Source: an uncultured Pelagibacteraceae bacterium (lineage in GTDB: Bacteria; Pseudomonadota; Alphaproteobacteria; Pelagibacterales; Pelagibacteraceae). From it: a stretch of 50,958 nt of DNA. Both the position numbers and the translations under genes were made by a program. The first letter of the stretch is position 1. The number at the start of each line of letters is the position of its first letter. Positions 16,221 to 24,958 of the stretch are shown in pieces. The notes beneath the pieces are model-generated. The model was given only the letters and a program-made list of their open reading frames with translations, was not told the DNA's origin and ran no database searches. The stretch covers positions 1 to 50,958 of the forward strand of contig CABYBM010000005.1 in NCBI GenBank assembly GCA_902517175.1, given 5' to 3'.

Positions 16221-17594
16221 ATGAACCAGCAAGTTGAAATAGAATTAAAAAATCTTTTAAACAGTAGATATTCAACCTCAGAATCTGCTCGTGGAAATTA
16301 TGCAAGAGGTGAAGATACTTATGATCCAATCTTATCAAAAGCAGTAGTTTTTCCTGAAACCAATGAAGAAGTTTCAAAAATATTAAAACTTTGTAACGAA
16401 CATAAAATACCAGTAGTTCCGTATGGTACTGGAACATCTTTAGAGGGGAATGTTGTAGGAAATGAAGATGGCATAACTATTTGTTTAGAAAAAATGAATA
16501 AAATTTTAAGTGTAAACACCGAAGATTTTGATTGCAGAGTCCAGGCATGCGTAACAAGAGAACAACTGAATGAACATTTAAGAGAAGATGGTGTTTTTTT
16601 TCCTATAGACCCAGGAGCAAACGCAGCTTTAGGAGGTATGGCATCTACTTCGGCTTCAGGAACTATGGCAGTAAAATATGGGACCATGAAAACGGTTATT
16701 TCAGGTCTAACAGTAGTTTTACCAAACGGTGATATCATTAATACAGGTGGTAGAACTAAAAAAACTTCAGCAGGTTATAATTTAACCAATCTATTTATTG
16801 GATCAGAAGGAACTCTAGGTATTATTACTGAAGTTCATTTAAGATTATCTCCAATACCAGAAAGTATTATGAGTGCGGTTTGTCATTTCCCTTCTTTAGA
16901 GGATGCAGTAATGACGGCTCAACAGGTTATTCAGTATGGTGTTCCAATTGCAAGGATTGAAATGTTAAATGCAGATCAAATGGGTATTAGTATTAATTAT
17001 TCAAAATTAAAAGATATTGAGGCGGTGCCAACTTTATTTTTTGAATTTCATGGATCAGAGTCCTCGAATAAAGAGAATATTGAAATTGTAGAAGAATTAT
17101 CAAAAGACAACAAAGGTAGTTCTTTTAAGTGGGCTAAAGATTTAGAAGATAGAAATAAACTTTGGCAAGCAAGATGGGACGTATATTATTCTGTTAAGGC
17201 TTTAAATGATAACGGAAGAGTTTATTCAACTGATGTATGTGTTCCAATTTCAAAGATTACAGAGTGTGTAAAATTTGCAGAAGAAAAAGCGAGAGAATTT
17301 GGAGTTAGGGCTCCAATGGTTGGCCACATGGGTGATGGCAATTTCCATGTCGTTCTACCCTACGATCCTGCAAAAAAAGAAATGTATAAACAACTTAGAG
17401 CTTTTAATAGCTCGTTAATTAGAAAAGCCTTAGAGCTTGAGGGAACTATTACAGGTGAACATGGTGTTGGTCTCCATAAGAAAGAGTATTTACTAGAGCA
17501 ACATCCCGATAGTATTCCAGTAATGAAATCAATTAAAAGAACATTGGATCCAAATAATATAATGAATCCTGGAAAAATTTTCGATCTAAACTAA
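16221..17594 (+). CDS. FAD-linked D-2-hydroxyacid dehydrogenase (GlcD / D-lactate dehydrogenase type)
   Basis: This 457-residue protein has an FAD_binding_4 N-terminal half (VPYGTGTSLEGN, DPGANAALGGM, GGRTKKTSAGYNLT, GSEGTLGIITE). Its FAD-oxidase C-terminal half carries the metal/substrate histidines GHMGDGNFH and GEHGVGLHK. It matches single-polypeptide D-lactate dehydrogenase (cytochrome) and the GlcD subunit of glycolate oxidase. No GlcE or GlcF gene follows, which favours a stand-alone D-lactate-type enzyme. The next gene starts eight bases later. Confidence 0.88.
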   Translation: MNQQVEIELKNLLNSRYSTSESARGNYARGEDTYDPILSKAVVFPETNEEVSKILKLCNEHKIPVVPYGTGTSLEGNVVGNEDGITICLEKMNKILSVNTEDFDCRVQACVTREQLNEHLREDGVFFPIDPGANAALGGMASTSASGTMAVKYGTMKTVISGLTVVLPNGDIINTGGRTKKTSAGYNLTNLFIGSEGTLGIITEVHLRLSPIPESIMSAVCHFPSLEDAVMTAQQVIQYGVPIARIEMLNADQMGISINYSKLKDIEAVPTLFFEFHGSESSNKENIEIVEELSKDNKGSSFKWAKDLEDRNKLWQARWDVYYSVKALNDNGRVYSTDVCVPISKITECVKFAEEKAREFGVRAPMVGHMGDGNFHVVLPYDPAKKEMYKQLRAFNSSLIRKALELEGTITGEHGVGLHKKEYLLEQHPDSIPVMKSIKRTLDPNNIMNPGKIFDLN

Positions 17595-17602
17595 TCTTAA
17601 AT

Positions 17603-18556
17603 ATGAAAAAAATCCTGATCACTAGGAGATTATTAAGATCTTGTGAGGATAAAGCTAAAGAAACATTTGAAGCAAATTTTAATTTAAACGATGAATTATA
17701 TTCTCAAAAAAAATTAATTGAGTTAAGTGCTGGGCAAGATGGGATATTATCTTCTTTAACTGATAAATTAGATGCTGAAACAATAAATCAACTTCCAGAC
17801 TCGATAAAAATTATTTCTAATTTTGCTGTTGGATTTGGAAACATAGATTTAGAAGCAGCAAAGAAAAAAGGTATTGCAGTTACCAATACTCCAGATGTTT
17901 TGACTGATGCAACAGCTGAGATAGGAGTATTATTGATTTTGGGTGCATGTAGACGTGCCGCTGAAGGAATAGAAAGTGCAAAAGTAGGTGGCTGGAAGTG
18001 GTCAGCAGATTATTTAATTGGCAAGCAATTAACAGGCGCCAGACTTGGAATACTTGGTATGGGAAGAATTGGACAAAAAATTGCAAAAGTTGCTAAATCT
18101 TTAGGTATGATCATTCATTATCATAATAGATCTAAGTTAAGTGAAGATAAAGAAGACGGAGCAACATACCATGATAATTTAAAAGACTTACTTTCAGTAT
18201 CAGATGTATTGTCAGTTTGTTGTCCAGCTTCAAAAGAAACAGTCGATATGATTAACAAAGACACAATTGAATATTTACCTAAAGGAGCAATTGTAACAAA
18301 CGTTGCAAGAGGAGATATTATTGAAGATGAAGCTTTGATAGATGCTCTTGAACGAAGAAAAGTTTATGCTGTAGGATTGGATGTTTATAAGAATGAGCCA
18401 AATTTAAATCCTGGATATCTTAAACACAAAAGCGCGTTTATCCTTCCACATTTAGGTAGTGCTACCAAAGAAACCCGAACAGCAATGGCTAATTTAGCGA
18501 TAGATAATATTGATGAGTTTTTCAATACTGGAAATTGTAAAAACAAAGTAAATTAA
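17603..18556 (+). CDS. D-isomer-specific 2-hydroxyacid dehydrogenase (glyoxylate/hydroxypyruvate reductase type)
   Basis: This 317-residue enzyme has a Rossmann motif GMGRIG (152-157) and the catalytic triad R236 (NVARGD), E265 (KNEP) and H283 (LPHLGSAT). The HNRSK at the end of beta-2 (Arg-Ser where NAD enzymes have Asp) points to NADPH use, as in GyaR/GhrA-type glyoxylate reductases. It would reduce glyoxylate or hydroxypyruvate to the D-hydroxyacid. It follows the GlcD-like gene, which could run the opposite oxidation through the respiratory chain. It ends tail-to-tail with the DUF1989 gene, sharing two to three bases. Confidence 0.9.
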   Translation: MKKILITRRLLRSCEDKAKETFEANFNLNDELYSQKKLIELSAGQDGILSSLTDKLDAETINQLPDSIKIISNFAVGFGNIDLEAAKKKGIAVTNTPDVLTDATAEIGVLLILGACRRAAEGIESAKVGGWKWSADYLIGKQLTGARLGILGMGRIGQKIAKVAKSLGMIIHYHNRSKLSEDKEDGATYHDNLKDLLSVSDVLSVCCPASKETVDMINKDTIEYLPKGAIVTNVARGDIIEDEALIDALERRKVYAVGLDVYKNEPNLNPGYLKHKSAFILPHLGSATKETRTAMANLAIDNIDEFFNTGNCKNKVN

Positions 18557-19161
18557 ATTTCTACTTCTAATTCTGTAACTACTCCATTGGCATTTATTTC
18601 CCACCCGTTTGGATTTATGTCGAAGGGGCATGAGGAAACTATACATATAGTATCCATGATTGCTTCTAAGATCACATAAGAATTCGGTTTAACAATATTT
18701 TTAGGTGCAAATAAACTTCCATCTTTTTGAACATTTGTATTAGTAAAAAAATTTATTGGTTGTGGAATTACATTAATTTCATACCCTCGTCGACGCATAA
18801 CATTCATAAGATTATCCGAGCAACTTGGGTGTGGCCCTACATGTCCAAAAAATTCATATCTAAATTGATCACAGGCAGGTAAAAGCATGTCATGAATACC
18901 GTCACCTCCATCTTCAACCATTTTTAGCATTGGTCTTCGAAATCGTGACAATAAAATATCATCAGGTCTAGGCTTAACAGAAGTAGAAGCTATCCAAGTA
19001 TGTGGTGGAGATAGCCACTCGTCTATACTGTGAGCATTATATGCAAAAAAATCTGCAGCCTGATAGCCTTTAGGAGTACTTATTCGTATTCTGTCGCCTG
19101 AGAGAATATCAAAAGCTTGAGCATCTCTAGCTGGTATTGTGATTTTCTTATTTAAACGCAA
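18553..19161 (-). CDS. DUF1989 / urea carboxylase-associated family protein
   Basis: This 202-residue protein has the DUF1989 signatures GYQAADFFAYN, HPSCSDNL and SSCPFDINPNGW. The conserved Cys and His residues suggest metal binding. Family members are often encoded beside urea carboxylase/allophanate hydrolase or amidase genes, and some are linked to carboxyguanidine or urea breakdown. The start appears to be TTG at 19161, four bases after the nitrilase stop, since no ATG precedes the conserved start. No urea carboxylase is present in the window. Confidence 0.85.
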   Translation of the reverse strand: MRLNKKITIPARDAQAFDILSGDRIRISTPKGYQAADFFAYNAHSIDEWLSPPHTWIASTSVKPRPDDILLSRFRRPMLKMVEDGGDGIHDMLLPACDQFRYEFFGHVGPHPSCSDNLMNVMRRRGYEINVIPQPINFFTNTNVQKDGSLFAPKNIVKPNSYVILEAIMDTICIVSSCPFDINPNGWEINANGVVTELEVEI

Positions 19162-19165
19162 GTAA

Positions 19166-20914
19166 TTAAGTTTTTTTTTGTGTATGTTTTACTAATGGTA
19201 AATAATGATGGGGATGTCTCATAGACATCATGAATTTATCTCTCACTACATTTGTTGGGTAATTTGTATCTAAATTAGATGTGTTAATTTTTAAAAATGT
19301 TATATCTTCCTCCTCATGAATTAGACTTTCTTCTCTTGGAAATTTAAAAGGATCTGGTCCAAAAATTCCACTTTTTCCTAAGTAATTATTTTTTTGATCA
19401 GAAATATTTGAGTAAACAAAATATAAGTTGTTCTCACCACCTCTAATTCTAAAATGATTCCAATGATTAGGATCAGCTCCAGTAGGAATTGGATAATTTT
19501 GTCTTACAGCTGTACCTTTATGGCCATGAGTAAAAACTCCCTTTTGTGCTGACGAACACAAAATTATGTCACATCCATATAATCCTAAACATCTTGCTGA
19601 TTCAGGAAAAATTGCATCATATCCTATCATTAAACCTATTCTCCCTATTTTTGTGTCAAAATATTTCCACTCATTTCCCTCTGTAGCCCAAGAATTATCA
19701 TCTTTGTTTAAATGAACTTTCCTGTAAACACCAAGAATACCTTCTGGACCAACAAGAACTGAAGAATTATAAAATTCTTTATTATTTTTTTCGGCAAAAC
19801 CACAACAAATATAAATGTCATTTTTATTTGCATATTTTGCAAGTTTTAATATTTCAGGGCTGTCACTGCTTAATGCTGATTTATTTTTGTTTAAATGTCC
19901 AGTTAATGATAATTCTGGAAAAACCACCAACTCACTTAAATTATTCTTTGCATCATCTAAGTGACTTAATATTTTATTTAAATTTTTTTTAACATCGTTT
20001 GTTGAATTCATTTGAACGACAGATATTAAAGACTCTTTTCCTCTTGGTAAGGGATCTAGGCCATAAAGACCAAAAAAATCTAAAGGATTCCAAAGATAAG
20101 GATCTGTAGGTAGATTTAAATACATTTCAGGTCTTCTGTCATTGAATACTCTTTCAGCTAAAACTTCTTTTTTTCTTGACCAGGAAAGGTCAATTTTTGC
20201 ATAAGCTATTCCATCACCTTTATCGATTACTGATGCTATTGATCCATCTGGATTTATAATGCAGCTACCACCACTAAACTGGACAGTCCTTTCTAAACCC
20301 CATCTATTTGACTCTATTAGGTAACAACCATTTTCAAATGCTCTGCTTATCCAATAAGGAGCTGGAGTTCTCTCTGAAAGCCAATTACTAATATGAATAA
20401 TGATATCTGCGTCTTGTAATGCAACTAATCTTGCAGTTTCAATAAAATGAATATCCATACATATTAAAATTCCAATTTTTCCTATTTCAGTTTCAAAAAC
20501 TAGATGTTCTTGACCTGGAGCTGACCATTTAGGTTCTGCAATATATCCATGACTTTTTCTATGTTTTCCTATTATTCCATTAGGTCCGATTAAAACTGCT
20601 GAATTGTAGTATAATTGAGTTTCCTCATCTATTTCAGGCATTCCAATTACAATATAACAATTAAATCTTTTTGTTATTGATTGAAACTTTTTTGTTGTAG
20701 GTCCTGGTATTGTTTCCACCAAAGAACTTATTTCTTGTCTATTTAAAAAACAATAACCAGTGGTGCCCATTTCAGGGGTCACAATTAATTTTGCACCTTT
20801 ATTGGCTGCTTCTTCACATAAATTTAATAAAGAATCTACATTATGATCTTTTTGGAATTGTGATGGTTCATATTGTACAGTAGCAACATCATATTTTTGA
20901 ATAGTTTTTTTCAT
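19166..20914 (-). CDS. Double-domain nitrilase/amidase (carbon-nitrogen hydrolase), second domain catalytically dead
   Basis: This 582-residue protein contains two CN-hydrolase domains in tandem (about residues 8-260 and 296-560). Domain 1 has the Glu-Lys-Cys triad: E48 (VTPEMGTTGY), K120 (HRKSH) and C152 (ILICMD). Domain 2 keeps E334 (VFPELSLTG) and K399 (YRKVHL), but the nucleophile position is Gly431 (LMIGYDAIFPE instead of the usual ICYD), so it should not hydrolyse substrate. Single-domain nitrilases are around 270-340 residues, so this is a fusion. The likely activity is hydrolysis of an amide or nitrile to acid and ammonia, consistent with the adjacent amide/urea-type transporter. Confidence 0.88.
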   Translation of the reverse strand: MKKTIQKYDVATVQYEPSQFQKDHNVDSLLNLCEEAANKGAKLIVTPEMGTTGYCFLNRQEISSLVETIPGPTTKKFQSITKRFNCYIVIGMPEIDEETQLYYNSAVLIGPNGIIGKHRKSHGYIAEPKWSAPGQEHLVFETEIGKIGILICMDIHFIETARLVALQDADIIIHISNWLSERTPAPYWISRAFENGCYLIESNRWGLERTVQFSGGSCIINPDGSIASVIDKGDGIAYAKIDLSWSRKKEVLAERVFNDRRPEMYLNLPTDPYLWNPLDFFGLYGLDPLPRGKESLISVVQMNSTNDVKKNLNKILSHLDDAKNNLSELVVFPELSLTGHLNKNKSALSSDSPEILKLAKYANKNDIYICCGFAEKNNKEFYNSSVLVGPEGILGVYRKVHLNKDDNSWATEGNEWKYFDTKIGRIGLMIGYDAIFPESARCLGLYGCDIILCSSAQKGVFTHGHKGTAVRQNYPIPTGADPNHWNHFRIRGGENNLYFVYSNISDQKNNYLGKSGIFGPDPFKFPREESLIHEEEDITFLKINTSNLDTNYPTNVVRDKFMMSMRHPHHYLPLVKHTQKKT

Positions 20915-21100
20915 ATTTACTTAAAATATAATTATAATTAAATTTTTAATTATACTGGAAATTTTCCTGTATTTTTTTCACTTGATTTATTACAGTTTAA
21001 CAGCATTTGTTTTTATAGTTAGATTTGGCAATTTAAATATTTATTCATTTTAATTTTTTTTAAAGATGTAAATATTTTTTAATTCTAAATAGGGGAATAT
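20915..21100. promoter_or_regulatory. Divergent control region between nitrilase and ABC transporter operon
   Basis: This 186-base very AT-rich region separates two divergent transcription units. It contains a perfect 10-bp inverted repeat TATAATTAAA/TTTAATTATA at 20933-20954 (2-base spacer) and a GGAAA-T-TTTCC repeat at 20957-20967 just beside it. A Shine-Dalgarno-like AGGGGA lies at 21091-21096 before the transporter start. The repeats are candidate operators for a shared regulator; no NtrC consensus was recognised. Confidence 0.45.
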
Positions 21101-22339
21101 ATGAAAAAAATAATAATTTTTCTAATTTCTAGCTTTTTAATTGTGTTTAGTGGCGCTAAAGCAGCTGACACGATTAAGCTTGGTATATTAGAAGATGAAA
21201 CAGGAAACTTTGCTATTGCGGTGGTTCCTAAAATTCACGCTTATGAATTAGCAGTTAAAGAGATCAATGCTGCTGGTGGTGTTTTAGGCAAAAAACTTGA
21301 AATAGTAAGATATGATACTCAGTCGGATAACAGACGTTTTCAAGAGTTTGCTAGAAGATTAATTAAAAAGGATAAAGTAGACGTAGTGTTCGGAGCTTTT
21401 TCTAGTGCATCAAGGGAGTCAATTAGAGGCATTATGGAGAAAAATAAGATGCTTTATTTTTACAATAACCAATATGAAGGTGGTGTATGTAGTAAAACAA
21501 CTTTCATGACGGGAGCGGTACCTGAGCAACAATTCAGTACTTTAGTGCCATGGATGATGGAAAAGTATGGTAAGAATGTTTACACAATCGCTGCAGACTA
21601 TAACTTTGGTCAAATTTCAGCTGAATGGGTTAGACAAATAGTTAAAGAGGCTGGTGGAACAATGGTTGGAGAAGAGTTCATACCTCTAGATGTTTCTCAA
21701 TATAGTCAGACTATTCAAAAAATCCAAAAGGCTAAACCTGATGTTTTAATGACTTTATTAGTTGGAGCTAAACAAGCTTCATTCTATGAGCAACAAGCCT
21801 CAGCAGGTTTAAACATACCGATGGCAACTTCTATTAACGTTGGACAAGCTTATGAACACAGAAGATTTGCACCTCCAGCGCTTGAAAATATGTTTGTAAC
21901 AGTAAATTACATTGAAGAAGTTCATGATGTGATTAAGTCAGGAGAGTTTCACGATAAAAGTAAAGATTACGTGAAAAGATTTAGAGCGTTATATCCAAAT
22001 GAACCATATATCAATATGGAGTCTGCAAATGCTTATAATGCAATCTATATGTATTCTAAAGCCGTGGAAAAAGCAGGCTCTACTGATACTATGAAAGTGG
22101 TTAAAGCACTAGAAAGTGGAATATCTCATGATGGACCGTCTGGTGTTGTGACTATGGATCCAAAAAGTCACCATGGAAGTCATACAATTTTCTTGGTAAA
22201 AGTTGGAAAAGGTCATGAAGTAACCATTCCTAAAATTTGGAAAGATATTCAACCATATTGGTTGGGAGAATCTGGATGTGATCTAGCTAATAAAGATGAT
22301 TACTCTCAGTACACTCCATCTAATCCTCCAAAAAATTAA
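21101..22339 (+). CDS. ABC transporter substrate-binding protein, urea/short-chain amide type (UrtA/FmdD/AmiC-like)
   Basis: This 412-residue periplasmic-binding protein of the Leu/Ile/Val-binding fold (Peripla_BP_6) has a signal peptide cleaved near AKA-AD. The mature start TIKLGILEDETGNFA is typical of amide/urea binders rather than of amino acid binders, which usually have GPLTG at that point. Other cues are VFGAFSSASRES and FYNNQYEGG. It starts the transporter operon behind a good ribosome binding site and is followed by a terminator-like hairpin before the permease. Best guesses for ligand are urea, formamide or acetamide. Confidence 0.85.
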   Translation: MKKIIIFLISSFLIVFSGAKAADTIKLGILEDETGNFAIAVVPKIHAYELAVKEINAAGGVLGKKLEIVRYDTQSDNRRFQEFARRLIKKDKVDVVFGAFSSASRESIRGIMEKNKMLYFYNNQYEGGVCSKTTFMTGAVPEQQFSTLVPWMMEKYGKNVYTIAADYNFGQISAEWVRQIVKEAGGTMVGEEFIPLDVSQYSQTIQKIQKAKPDVLMTLLVGAKQASFYEQQASAGLNIPMATSINVGQAYEHRRFAPPALENMFVTVNYIEEVHDVIKSGEFHDKSKDYVKRFRALYPNEPYINMESANAYNAIYMYSKAVEKAGSTDTMKVVKALESGISHDGPSGVVTMDPKSHHGSHTIFLVKVGKGHEVTIPKIWKDIQPYWLGESGCDLANKDDYSQYTPSNPPKN

Positions 22340-22348
22340 TTAAAACTT

Positions 22349-22382
22349 AAACTTAGCGGTAATTTTTACCGCTAAGTTTTTT
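22349..22382 (+). terminator. Strong intrinsic terminator/attenuator between binding protein and permease genes
   Basis: A perfect 14-bp stem, AAACTTAGCGGTAA (22349-22362) against TTACCGCTAAGTTT (22366-22379), closes a three-base loop. It runs into TTTTTT (22377-22382). It sits ten bases after the substrate-binding protein stop and 23 bases before the permease start. This is the classic position for partial termination that yields excess binding protein over membrane components. Confidence 0.85.
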
Positions 22383-22404
22383 AATTCTAAGTCGATAGAT
22401 CTTT

Positions 22405-23274
22405 ATGGTTTTTCTATTTAATATTTTTTATCAATTAGGTGACTCATTAGCCTTTTTGCTCTTGGCAGCAATTGGCCTTGCAGTGATTTTTGGTATGATG
22501 AAAATCATTAATCTTGCCCATGGAGAATTTATAACAGTTGGTGCTTATGGAACGGTTGTTTCTGGTAAAGTCTTAAATTTACCTTTACCAATTGCAATGG
22601 CATTTGGAGTTTTAGTTACAGTCATTTTTGGACTTATATTAGAAAAATTCATCATTAGATATCTGTATGGTAGACCATTAGACTCAGTTGTTGCTACCTG
22701 GGGAATAAGTTTAATTGTTTCACAATCATTCCTAGTTATATTTGGTCCATCTTATGAAGGATTACAAACACCAATGGGCAACTTTCAATTAGGAGAATTT
22801 TCATATTCTGAATACAGAATTTTCTTAATCTTCTTCGCGTTATTTTTGTTATCACTTTTGTATTATTTGTTTATGAAAACAAGTTTTGGAACTCTTGCAA
22901 GAGCAACTATCGAAAACCCGTCAATATCATCATCTATGGGTGTAGATGTTAAAAGTGTTTATACAGCAACATTTGCTATAGGTGCTGGTTTAGCAGGAGT
23001 TACAGGAGCATTGTATGCTCCGACTATGACCATAGTACCAAGTATTGGACAAGCATTTATTGTAAGTGCATTTATAACTGTAGTGACTGCAGGAGCTAGT
23101 CCATTTGTAGGTCTTGTACCAGCTGCTGCATTTTTAGGTACAGTTCAAACTTCTGTTACTTTTTTTTATAAGTCAACAATTGGATTAATAGCAATATTGT
23201 GTGCTGTAATTTTAATTATAAGATATCTACCAAATGGCTTTAGCGGCTTGATATTAAAAACAAGGTCAAAATGA
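22405..23274 (+). CDS. ABC transporter permease, LivH/UrtB type
   Basis: This 289-residue membrane protein has about eight hydrophobic segments. The branched-chain/urea permease motif MKIINLAHGEFITVGAYG lies in the first third and the EAA-like loop at ATIENPSISSSMGVDVKSVY. The C-terminal PNGFSGL is shared by this family. It forms the transport channel with the next gene, to which it is coupled by an ATGA overlap. Confidence 0.92.
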   Translation: MVFLFNIFYQLGDSLAFLLLAAIGLAVIFGMMKIINLAHGEFITVGAYGTVVSGKVLNLPLPIAMAFGVLVTVIFGLILEKFIIRYLYGRPLDSVVATWGISLIVSQSFLVIFGPSYEGLQTPMGNFQLGEFSYSEYRIFLIFFALFLLSLLYYLFMKTSFGTLARATIENPSISSSMGVDVKSVYTATFAIGAGLAGVTGALYAPTMTIVPSIGQAFIVSAFITVVTAGASPFVGLVPAAAFLGTVQTSVTFFYKSTIGLIAILCAVILIIRYLPNGFSGLILKTRSK

Positions 23275-24275
23275 TAAATACAAATTACAAAAAAAATAAA
23301 CTTCAAATTATTACATTTATAATTTTAGGTGCATTACCTTTATTCATGGATAGTTATTATCTTGATAACATCTCCTATTTTATGTGCTGGACATTTATCT
23401 CTCTTGGCTTAGCAGTAATTTGGGGAATGGGAGGTATTTTGAGTTTTGGTCAAACAGCCTTTTTTGGATTAGCTGGTTATGGATTTTCTGTGATAAGTAT
23501 AAATTTTTTAGGTGTTGCTGGAGTAAGTTTATGGTCAATAGTGCTTGCTTTGATATTGACTGGAATTTTTGGTTTAATCGTAGGTTATTTTCTTTTTTAC
23601 GGAGGAATTTATGATGTGTTTGTCGGAATAGTAACTCTTGCAATCACATTAGTTTTAGAAACTTTCATGCAACAAACCGCTGGGCCGGAATATGCAATTG
23701 GAACAGCAAGACTAAATGGTTTCAATGGAATGCAAGGAATGCCAACCATAGGTTTTGAGAGTATTCCGTTTGGACTTGTAGAGGGAGTAACTCAATATTA
23801 CTTTATATTAATACTGTCGCTTATTACGCTTATTGGATTATATAAATTTAAAAGCTCTAAAATGGGGTTAATATTTTTAGCCTCAAAAGAAGATAGAGAG
23901 AGAGTTTCAAGTCTCGGTCATAACGTTCAAAAGATACAACTGATTGCTTTTACAATTGCATCAATTTTGGCAGGTATAAGTGGTATATTGTATACTAATT
24001 GGGGAGGATATATTACTCCCGATTCTATGGGACTAGTTTCCGCTGCATTACCTGTTGTTTATGTTGCTGCTAGTGGAAAAAAAGATTTTTTCTCAGTTTT
24101 TATTGGATGTATATTTTTTGTTTGGCTTTCTCAAACGCTAGCAATCAATGGAAAACAATTTGCGATAATAGTTATGGGCTTAATTCTTGTTATCGCAACT
24201 AGATTTTTTCCAGATGGAATAATTTTGATGTTAAAAAATAAATTAATTAGTAAGGTCAAATGGCTTCAATCTTAG
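23271..24275 (+). CDS. ABC transporter permease, LivM/UrtC type
   Basis: This 334-residue permease has about nine membrane segments. It contains the family motifs WGMGGILSFGQTAFFGLAGY and ASKEDRERVSSLGHNVQKIQL (the coupling-helix region that contacts the ATPase) and the C-terminal FFPDGI. It pairs with the upstream LivH/UrtB-type subunit. The ATPase gene begins 16 bases before its stop. Confidence 0.92.
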   Translation: MINTNYKKNKLQIITFIILGALPLFMDSYYLDNISYFMCWTFISLGLAVIWGMGGILSFGQTAFFGLAGYGFSVISINFLGVAGVSLWSIVLALILTGIFGLIVGYFLFYGGIYDVFVGIVTLAITLVLETFMQQTAGPEYAIGTARLNGFNGMQGMPTIGFESIPFGLVEGVTQYYFILILSLITLIGLYKFKSSKMGLIFLASKEDRERVSSLGHNVQKIQLIAFTIASILAGISGILYTNWGGYITPDSMGLVSAALPVVYVAASGKKDFFSVFIGCIFFVWLSQTLAINGKQFAIIVMGLILVIATRFFPDGIILMLKNKLISKVKWLQS

Positions 24276-24958
24276 AAACAGATTCTGTAACTAAAAAGTT
24301 CGGTGGTTTTACTGCAGTAGATAATGTCAGTTTGAAAGTAGAGCCAGGGGAGATAAGATTTATTATTGGCCCTAATGGAGCTGGGAAGAGTACTTTTTTT
24401 AAATTAGTTATAGGTTATCACTCACCTAACTCTGGCACCATTCTTTACAAAGGTCAAAATGTCGAGAAACTAAAATTACACGAAAGAATTAACTTAGGAA
24501 TGGGTGTAAAATTTCAAGCTCCATCTGTATTTTCTGAATTAACTGTTCTTCAAAATTTATCTTTAGCAAATAATAGAGATCAGTCTCTGAATACAAATGA
24601 CTTGCTACATGATTTTGCTTTAGAAAAAGATAAACATAATTTAGCAGGAGACTTGTCTCATGGAAAAAAACAATGGCTTGATATTGCACTATCAACCATT
24701 TCAAAACCAGATTTAGTTTTTTTGGATGAACCAACAGCTGGTTTGTCAGTAGATGAAACAAGAATTACAGGCGAGATAGTAAAAAGTTTAAATAAGCAAG
24801 GAATTACTTTTATAGTTGTTGGACATGACATGGATTTTGTGAAACAAACTGCTTCTAAAGTTTCTTTGTTGCATCTAGGCAAAATGTTCATTGAGGGGAC
24901 TGTCGATAAAGTTCTATCAGATAAAGGTGTTAACGATATTTATTTAGGATTAAGTTAA
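24260..24958 (+). CDS. ABC transporter ATP-binding protein, LivG/UrtD type
   Basis: This 232-residue ATPase has Walker A GPNGAGKST, signature LSHGKKQWLDIA, Walker B LVFLDEPTAGLS and the H-loop VVGHDMDFV. The LSHG-KKQWLDI signature (rather than LSGGQ) with TAGLS is characteristic of UrtD-type urea/amide transporter ATPases. That is the best sequence argument that this transporter is of the urea/amide rather than amino acid class. It overlaps the permease by 16 bases and shares one base with the next ATPase. Confidence 0.92.
   Translation: MASILETDSVTKKFGGFTAVDNVSLKVEPGEIRFIIGPNGAGKSTFFKLVIGYHSPNSGTILYKGQNVEKLKLHERINLGMGVKFQAPSVFSELTVLQNLSLANNRDQSLNTNDLLHDFALEKDKHNLAGDLSHGKKQWLDIALSTISKPDLVFLDEPTAGLSVDETRITGEIVKSLNKQGITFIVVGHDMDFVKQTASKVSLLHLGKMFIEGTVDKVLSDKGVNDIYLGLS

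Noticed and set aside
16319..16738. Minus-strand 139-residue ORF inside the GlcD-like gene
   Set aside because: Long but exactly antisense to conserved FAD-binding motifs; the plus-strand protein is clearly the real one.
16221..17594. Glycolate oxidase complex GlcDEF
   Set aside because: Only a GlcD-like gene is present; GlcE and GlcF do not follow, so a stand-alone D-lactate-type enzyme fits better.
20933..20954. Inverted repeat as a transcription terminator
   Set aside because: All A/T stem located upstream of both divergent genes; no transcript would need to end there.
24489..24891. Two minus-strand ORFs inside the LivG/UrtD ATPase gene
   Set aside because: Antisense shadows of Walker/signature regions.
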